Shown here: positions 6,437 to 10,758 of the stretch, one piece after another
Position numbering within the stretch: the first letter of the stretch is position 1
How the letters are laid out: each line of letters starts with the position of its first letter
Assembly: GCA_038200385.1 (NCBI GenBank)
Contig: JBBPYA010000127.1
Coordinates: 1-10,758, forward strand
Length of the DNA stretch: 10,758 nucleotides
Reading direction: 5' to 3'
Source: JBBPYA01 sp038200385
Lineage (GTDB): Bacteria; Actinomycetota; Actinomycetes; Mycobacteriales; Geodermatophilaceae
Translations under genes and position numbers: made by a program
The notes under the pieces: generated by a model
The model's database searches: none
Told to the model about the DNA's origin: nothing
What the model saw: only the letters and a program-made list of their open reading frames with translations

Positions 6437-7225
6437 GTGCCGCGCTCGGAGCGTCCCCAGCTGCGCCGGCTGATCCCCACGGCGCGCGGCGCCGGCGCGG
6501 TGATCGATCTGAGCTGGCTGCGGTGGATCGACCCGGCGCACCTGGCCGCGACGGCGGCCCTCGCGCACGGCAGCGTCCGGGCCGGAGTCGCCGTCGCGGT
6601 GCTGGCCCCGGCGGATCCGGACCTGCGCAGCTACGCCGCCCGGATGCGGCTGGGCTACGTCCTCACCGGCATCGGGGTCGGTCACGACCTGCCCGTCGTC
6701 GCCGAACGGGACCGCCGCGCCGACCTGCTGGAGGTCCGGCCGGTCAGCACCGAGACCGATGCCTGCGACCTGGCGGCACTCCTGGCCGGCAAGGTGCGCG
6801 CGGACAGCGCCACGGCGAGCAGCGCCCTCTACGCCTGCGTCGCCGAAGTGGCCCTGAACGTGGCCGAGCATGCCGGGGCCGTGGGCTACCTCGCGGCCCA
6901 GACCATTCCCAGCACGGGCACGATCCGCTTCGCCGTCGCCGACTCGGGGCGCGGGATGTTGAGCACCCTCGCGCCGCGCGGCGCGCGCAGCCACCGGCAG
7001 GCCCTGCGCCTGGCGCTGTCCGGCCGGAGCCGCTTCGCCGATCCCGACCGGGGCACCGGCCTGCCCACCACCCGGCGCGAGCTCATCCGGCTGCGGGGGT
7101 CACTGTTCATCGCCTCGGGCGCCGCCAGCGTCCTGGTCACCGGCAGCGGGGAGCGGATCGGCACGATCCGGCCGGCCTATGACGGGACGCTGGTCCAAGG
7201 GGTACTCCGGGTCCCACGGCGCTGA
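6437..7225 (+). CDS. GHKL ATP-binding protein (anti-sigma-kinase-like HATPase) with N-terminal STAS-like region
   Basis: A 262-aa soluble protein. The N-terminal part (about 20-100) reads like a STAS-type fold (AVIDLSWLRWIDPAHLAATA, 21-40). The C-terminal part is an RsbW-like HATPase: N box EVALNVAEHAG (137-147, Glu137, Asn141, His145), G1 box VADSGRGM (167-174, Asp169) and G2 box RGTGLP (206-211). There is no histidine-kinase dimerisation box, membrane segment or response regulator nearby, so it is not a classical two-component kinase. Proteins of this type bind ATP and either phosphorylate an anti-sigma antagonist or use ATP as a conformational switch. The next gene downstream encodes a small STAS-like protein, a likely partner. 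GTG start with perfect GGAGG. Its actual target is unknown. Confidence 0.75.
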   Translation: MPRSERPQLRRLIPTARGAGAVIDLSWLRWIDPAHLAATAALAHGSVRAGVAVAVLAPADPDLRSYAARMRLGYVLTGIGVGHDLPVVAERDRRADLLEVRPVSTETDACDLAALLAGKVRADSATASSALYACVAEVALNVAEHAGAVGYLAAQTIPSTGTIRFAVADSGRGMLSTLAPRGARSHRQALRLALSGRSRFADPDRGTGLPTTRRELIRLRGSLFIASGAASVLVTGSGERIGTIRPAYDGTLVQGVLRVPRR

Positions 7226-7330
7226 CTGTGGGTGAGCCGGTCCCGAACGGCGGCCGCAGGGTTGCCACCGGCGTTACCGTAGGACTAGATGTCGTGCCCT
7301 GAGCGAGACACTGACGCAAGAGAGTAAGAG

Positions 7331-7630
7331 ATGTTGACGCTGGTTCTTCCGAGCATGGTGGCCGGGCGCAACCTGGCCGACACGCTGGTCGGCCGCCTCG
7401 ACGGCACCCTGCTGGACGCCGAGGTCGTGGTGGATTCCCGGCGGCTGGTCAGTGCCAGCCCGTCGTTCGCCGCGCAGCTCGTCCGCCGCATTCTCACCGA
7501 GGGACAGGCCCGGATCCTGCGGGTGACCGCCGCTCCGGCGAGCTTCGTCGAGTACCTCGAAGAGGCCGCGGGCCGGCTGGGCGTGCGTGAGCGGCTCGTC
7601 GTGTCCGACGTGCCCAGCCTGTCCGGCTGA
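7331..7630 (+). CDS. Small STAS-like protein (DUF4325 family), probable partner of the GHKL ATPase
   Basis: A 99-aa cytoplasmic protein. The core EVVVDSRRLVSASPSFAAQL (31-50) matches the pattern of DUF4325/STAS-like domains: a beta strand ending in Asp, then a Ser-rich turn, then a helix. In SpoIIAA-type antagonists the phosphorylated Ser sits in the equivalent turn; here Ser41, Ser43 and Ser45 are candidates. The ATG at 7331 has a purine-rich AAGAGAGTAAGAG immediately before it. It lies 105 bp after the GHKL gene on the same strand, with no obvious terminator between. That gap contains TTGCCA (7262-7267), but I cannot assign a -10 with confidence, so separate transcription is possible. Pairing with the GHKL protein is an inference from adjacency and fold. 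Confidence 0.7.
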   Translation: MLTLVLPSMVAGRNLADTLVGRLDGTLLDAEVVVDSRRLVSASPSFAAQLVRRILTEGQARILRVTAAPASFVEYLEEAAGRLGVRERLVVSDVPSLSG

Positions 7631-7633
7631 GCC

Positions 7634-8152
7634 TCACCGGCCGGTACGGCGCCGCGCACGCGCGGATGCGCGGCGGGACTGCCACCAGCCCGGCACGGTG
7701 AGTTCGGTCCCGATCAACTCGTTCATCTCGGTCCACGCCGCCTCCTCGTCCCGCGCCGTGACGTCGTCGTCACCACCGAGGAAGGAGAACCGGGCCGCCC
7801 GGTGCCATCCGGCGACCGCCTCGGCCACCCGGGCGGACTCCACGCGCGCGAGGTAGACAGCCAGCAGCGCCTCGGCGTCGGATCGCGCGGCGGCGAACCG
7901 GGGATCCTCGGTGACGGCGACCTGCGCGCCGCGGGGGGCGGTCTCCGCGGCCTCGAGCAGTTCGGGGCCGAGATCGCGCAGCGCGGCGCGCACGGTCAGC
8001 GCGGCAGCCTGCAGGTCCAGCAGTGCCGCCCGGCGCCGCTCGTAGACCCGGTGCCGGTGCTCCATCGTCCACGTCGACAGCTGTGACACGACGGCGACGA
8101 GCACCGCGACCGACGCGGTGATCACCGCGGCCGTCACCGACGACAGGTTCAC
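7634..8152 (-). CDS. Small single-span membrane protein of unknown function
   Basis: A 172-aa protein I do not recognise. Residues 6-24 form one hydrophobic segment (TAAVITASVAVLVAVVSQL), probably an N-terminal membrane anchor. It is followed by a basic stretch (HRHRVYERRR, 32-41), a long Ala/Leu-rich, probably helical region (42-120) and a very basic tail (RRASARARRRTGR, 160-172). By the positive-inside rule the body is likely cytoplasmic. I chose the GTG at 8152 because GAGGT precedes it by a few bases and the membrane segment begins right after it. The longer ORF up to 8329 has an untypical Arg/Ser-rich extension that would overlap the merR promoter. It converges on the STAS-like gene with only 3 bp between the stops and is divergent from merR. 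Confidence 0.65.
   Translation of the reverse strand: MNLSSVTAAVITASVAVLVAVVSQLSTWTMEHRHRVYERRRAALLDLQAAALTVRAALRDLGPELLEAAETAPRGAQVAVTEDPRFAAARSDAEALLAVYLARVESARVAEAVAGWHRAARFSFLGGDDDVTARDEEAAWTEMNELIGTELTVPGWWQSRRASARARRRTGR
7650..7675. terminator. GC hairpin after the STAS-like gene, inside the convergent gene's 3' end
   Basis: CGCCGCGC (7650-7657) and GCGCGGCG (7668-7675) are a perfect 8-bp inverted repeat with a 10-nt loop, 20 bp after the STAS-like stop. It lies within the codons for the basic tail of the convergent membrane protein. There is no T-run. It may terminate plus-strand transcription, but Arg/Ala codons alone can produce such symmetry. Confidence 0.35.
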
Positions 8153-8218
8153 GGCACCTCGCTTCCCCTCCGGGCTCCATCCTGGCCCTCCGCACCGACG
8201 TCGACCCCTCCGGACGTC

Positions 8219-8270
8219 CCTGACACGGTCACGCGAGGGTTGTGCTGAACGGCCGCAGTGACCTGACACG
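8219..8270. repeat. Direct repeat CCTGACACG upstream of the merR-ahcY operon
   Basis: The 9-mer CCTGACACG occurs at 8219-8227 and 8262-8270, 43 bp apart. Each copy leads into a short dyad: TGAC-ACG-GTCA (8221-8231) and CACG-AA-CGTG (8267-8276). The second copy touches the presumed -10 of merR, so the pair could be operator sites for the regulator or another factor. Confidence 0.35.
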
Positions 8271-8277
8271 AACGTGC

Positions 8278-8283
8278 TAGTGT
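8278..8283 (+). promoter_or_regulatory. Candidate -10 of a leaderless merR-ahcY transcript
   Basis: TAGTGT (8278-8283) fits the actinobacterial TANNNT -10 and places transcription start at or next to the ATG at 8292, which would make the mRNA leaderless. No standard -35 is found at 17-20 bp. Confidence 0.3.
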
Positions 8284-8291
8284 TGTGGGTG

Positions 8292-8695
8292 ATGGACGTC
8301 CTGACGATCGCCGAGGCCGCCTCGACCACGGGGTGGTCGGCACGGATGCTGCGCTACCTGGAGCAGAGCGGCCTGGTCACGCCCCGCCGCTCCGACGGTG
8401 GCTACCGGCTCTACGGCCCGGCGCAGATCGGTCGGCTGCGCAGCCTCAAGCAGCTCACCACCCGCTGGGGCATCGGACCGGCCGAGCTGGCCTTCGTGGC
8501 CCGGATGCGCAGCGACCCGGCGCTGGGCGCCGCGGTGCAGGGGTGGTTCGGCGAGCGGGCCGGACGAGCCGACGGCGTCCCCGACAGCGTCCCCGACAAC
8601 GACCGACCGGAAGCCGACTGGCTCCGGTTCGAGCAGGAGAAGCACGAGCGCCTGCTCGCCCACCAGACCACCGGCAACAGCAACGAGGAGTTGGT

Positions 8696-8699
<4 letters not shown>
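8292..8699 (+). CDS. MerR-family transcriptional regulator
   Basis: A 135-aa DNA-binding protein. The N-terminal winged helix-turn-helix is typical: TIAEAASTTGWSARMLRYLE (5-24), a GLVTPRRSDGGYRLYGPAQI wing (27-46), then RLRSLKQLT. The effector part is short (about 70-135) and has no cysteine, so it is not a metal- or redox-thiol sensor of the MerR/ZntR/SoxR type. A 12-bp tandem repeat encodes VPDS-VPDN (97-103) in a likely flexible linker. I chose ATG 8292 over the upstream GTG at 8274 because homologues start close to the helix-turn-helix and the candidate -10 lies between the two. Its stop overlaps the ahcY start as ATGA, so it is co-translated with ahcY and probably tunes methyl-cycle genes. 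The ligand is unknown; S-adenosylhomocysteine, adenosine or homocysteine are guesses from context. Confidence 0.88.
8575..8598 (+). repeat. Perfect 12-bp tandem duplication inside merR
   Basis: GCGTCCCCGACA occurs twice without a gap (8575-8586, 8587-8598), adding four residues in frame to the linker of the MerR protein. It looks like a replication-slippage duplication. Confidence 0.8.
8685..8690 (+). promoter_or_regulatory. ahcY: Ribosome binding site of ahcY, inside merR
   Basis: GAGGAG lies 5 nt before the ATG at 8696 and within the last codons of merR. It supports this start rather than any longer reading of the same frame. Confidence 0.8.
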
Positions 8700-10153
<1,454 letters not shown>

Positions 10154-10156
10154 GCA

Positions 10157-10758
10157 GTGCCTGACACCGCGGCGGATTCCCTGCTCGAGCAGGGACTCCG
10201 CCGCCTCGTCTGGGCGCAGCGGGCAATGCCCGGGCTGGCCCGGATAAGGGACCGCTTCGAGCGGACCCGGCCCCTGGCCGACCGCTGCGTCGTCGCGGCC
10301 CTGCACGTCACGGCCGAGACCGCGGTGCTCATGTCGGTGCTGCGAGCCGGCGGTGCGCAACTGCACCTGGCCGCGGCCAACCCGCTGTCCACCCAGGACG
10401 ACATCGTGGCGGCGCTGAGCCGGCAGGACGGGATCTCGGTGCATGCCAAGCGGGGGGCCGACCGCACGACGTACGACGAGCACCTCGAACGAGCCGTTCT
10501 CGCCGGCCCCGACCTCGTCCTCGACGACGGCTGCGACCTGGTCGGGCGACTACACACGACCCACCGCGACCTGTTGCCCGGCGTCCTCGGGGGTTGCGAG
10601 CAGACCACGACCGGTGTCCTCCGGCTGCGCGCGATGGCTGCCGAGGGGGAGCTCCGGTTCCCGGTGCTGGCGGCCAACGACAGCCCGCTGCAGCAGAGCT
10701 TCACCAACCGGCACGGCACCGGTCAGTCCACGGTGGACGCCGTGGTCCGGGCCACCAA
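10157..10758 (+). CDS. Second AHCY-family protein with altered active site (partial, runs off the window)
   Basis: The first 200 residues are present and open to the window edge. The sequence resembles the shorter archaeal/Thermotoga-type AHCY branch more than its neighbour: WAQRAMPGLARIRDRF (19-34), ALHVTAETAVL (48-58), NPLSTQD (75-81), LDDGCDL (122-128), TTTGVLRLRAMAAEGELRFP (150-169) and NRHGTGQST (184-192). His50, Ser78 and Asp124 are kept. However, the residue matching human Glu156 is Gln149 (CEQTTTG), that of Lys186 is Gln179, and that of Asp190 is Thr183 (NDSPLQQSFTN). Loss of these three catalytic groups argues against ordinary hydrolase activity. GTG 10157 is 3 bp after the ahcY stop and in the same frame (stop, Ala codon, GTG), with no clear Shine-Dalgarno, so translation is probably coupled to ahcY. 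ATG 10226 is possible but would cut conserved residues. The NAD domain lies beyond the window. Confidence 0.85.
   Translation, partial: MPDTAADSLLEQGLRRLVWAQRAMPGLARIRDRFERTRPLADRCVVAALHVTAETAVLMSVLRAGGAQLHLAAANPLSTQDDIVAALSRQDGISVHAKRGADRTTYDEHLERAVLAGPDLVLDDGCDLVGRLHTTHRDLLPGVLGGCEQTTTGVLRLRAMAAEGELRFPVLAANDSPLQQSFTNRHGTGQSTVDAVVRAT

Noticed and set aside
8153..8329. Longer form of the small membrane protein starting at 8329
   Set aside because: The extension is Arg/Ser-rich, would overlap the merR start and promoter, and puts 59 residues before a membrane segment that fits an N-terminal anchor starting at 8152.

Overview
The window is GC-rich, with GTG starts, short gene overlaps and strongly G/C-biased third codon positions. 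It carries actinobacterial-style proteins: a lipoprotein with a Ser/Gly linker, an S-adenosylhomocysteine hydrolase with the long bacterial insertion, and a GHKL/STAS pair. I read it as a chromosomal segment of an actinomycete and cannot name the genus. There is no tRNA, rRNA, insertion sequence, phage gene or CRISPR array. No gene-free gap exceeds about 200 bp.

Region 1 (5-5414) is an osmoprotectant locus. A four-gene minus-strand operon, transcribed permease, ATPase with CBS domains, permease, substrate-binding lipoprotein, forms an OpuC/ProVWX-type ABC importer for choline, betaine or a related quaternary amine. Divergent from it, a plus-strand choline sulfatase (betC) would release choline from choline-O-sulfate in the cytoplasm. 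The shared 197-bp intergenic region holds candidate promoters, an imperfect palindrome and a leader inverted repeat. Together they suggest uptake of choline or choline-O-sulfate and its conversion towards glycine betaine. The choline oxidation genes are not in the window.

Region 2 (5407-6234) is a minus-strand ferritin-like/VIT1 (CCC1-type) iron or manganese transporter gene. It appears to have lost an internal piece near its 3' end: the last transmembrane helix survives in another frame and the present ORF runs through what looks like the original terminator.

Region 3 (6437-8152) holds a GHKL ATPase with a probable N-terminal STAS-like part, then a small STAS-like (DUF4325) protein, which resemble a partner-switching regulatory pair. 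A small single-span membrane protein of unknown function converges on them.

Region 4 (8292 to the window end) is a tight plus-strand operon: a cysteine-free MerR-family regulator overlapping ahcY (S-adenosylhomocysteine hydrolase) by 4 bp, and 3 bp later a second AHCY-family gene cut by the window edge. The second protein belongs to a different AHCY subfamily and has replaced three catalytic residues (equivalents of human E156, K186 and D190), so it is probably a pseudoenzyme or an enzyme with changed chemistry. A regulator, an enzyme and a dead-looking paralogue in one operon is the best candidate in this window for an undescribed system.
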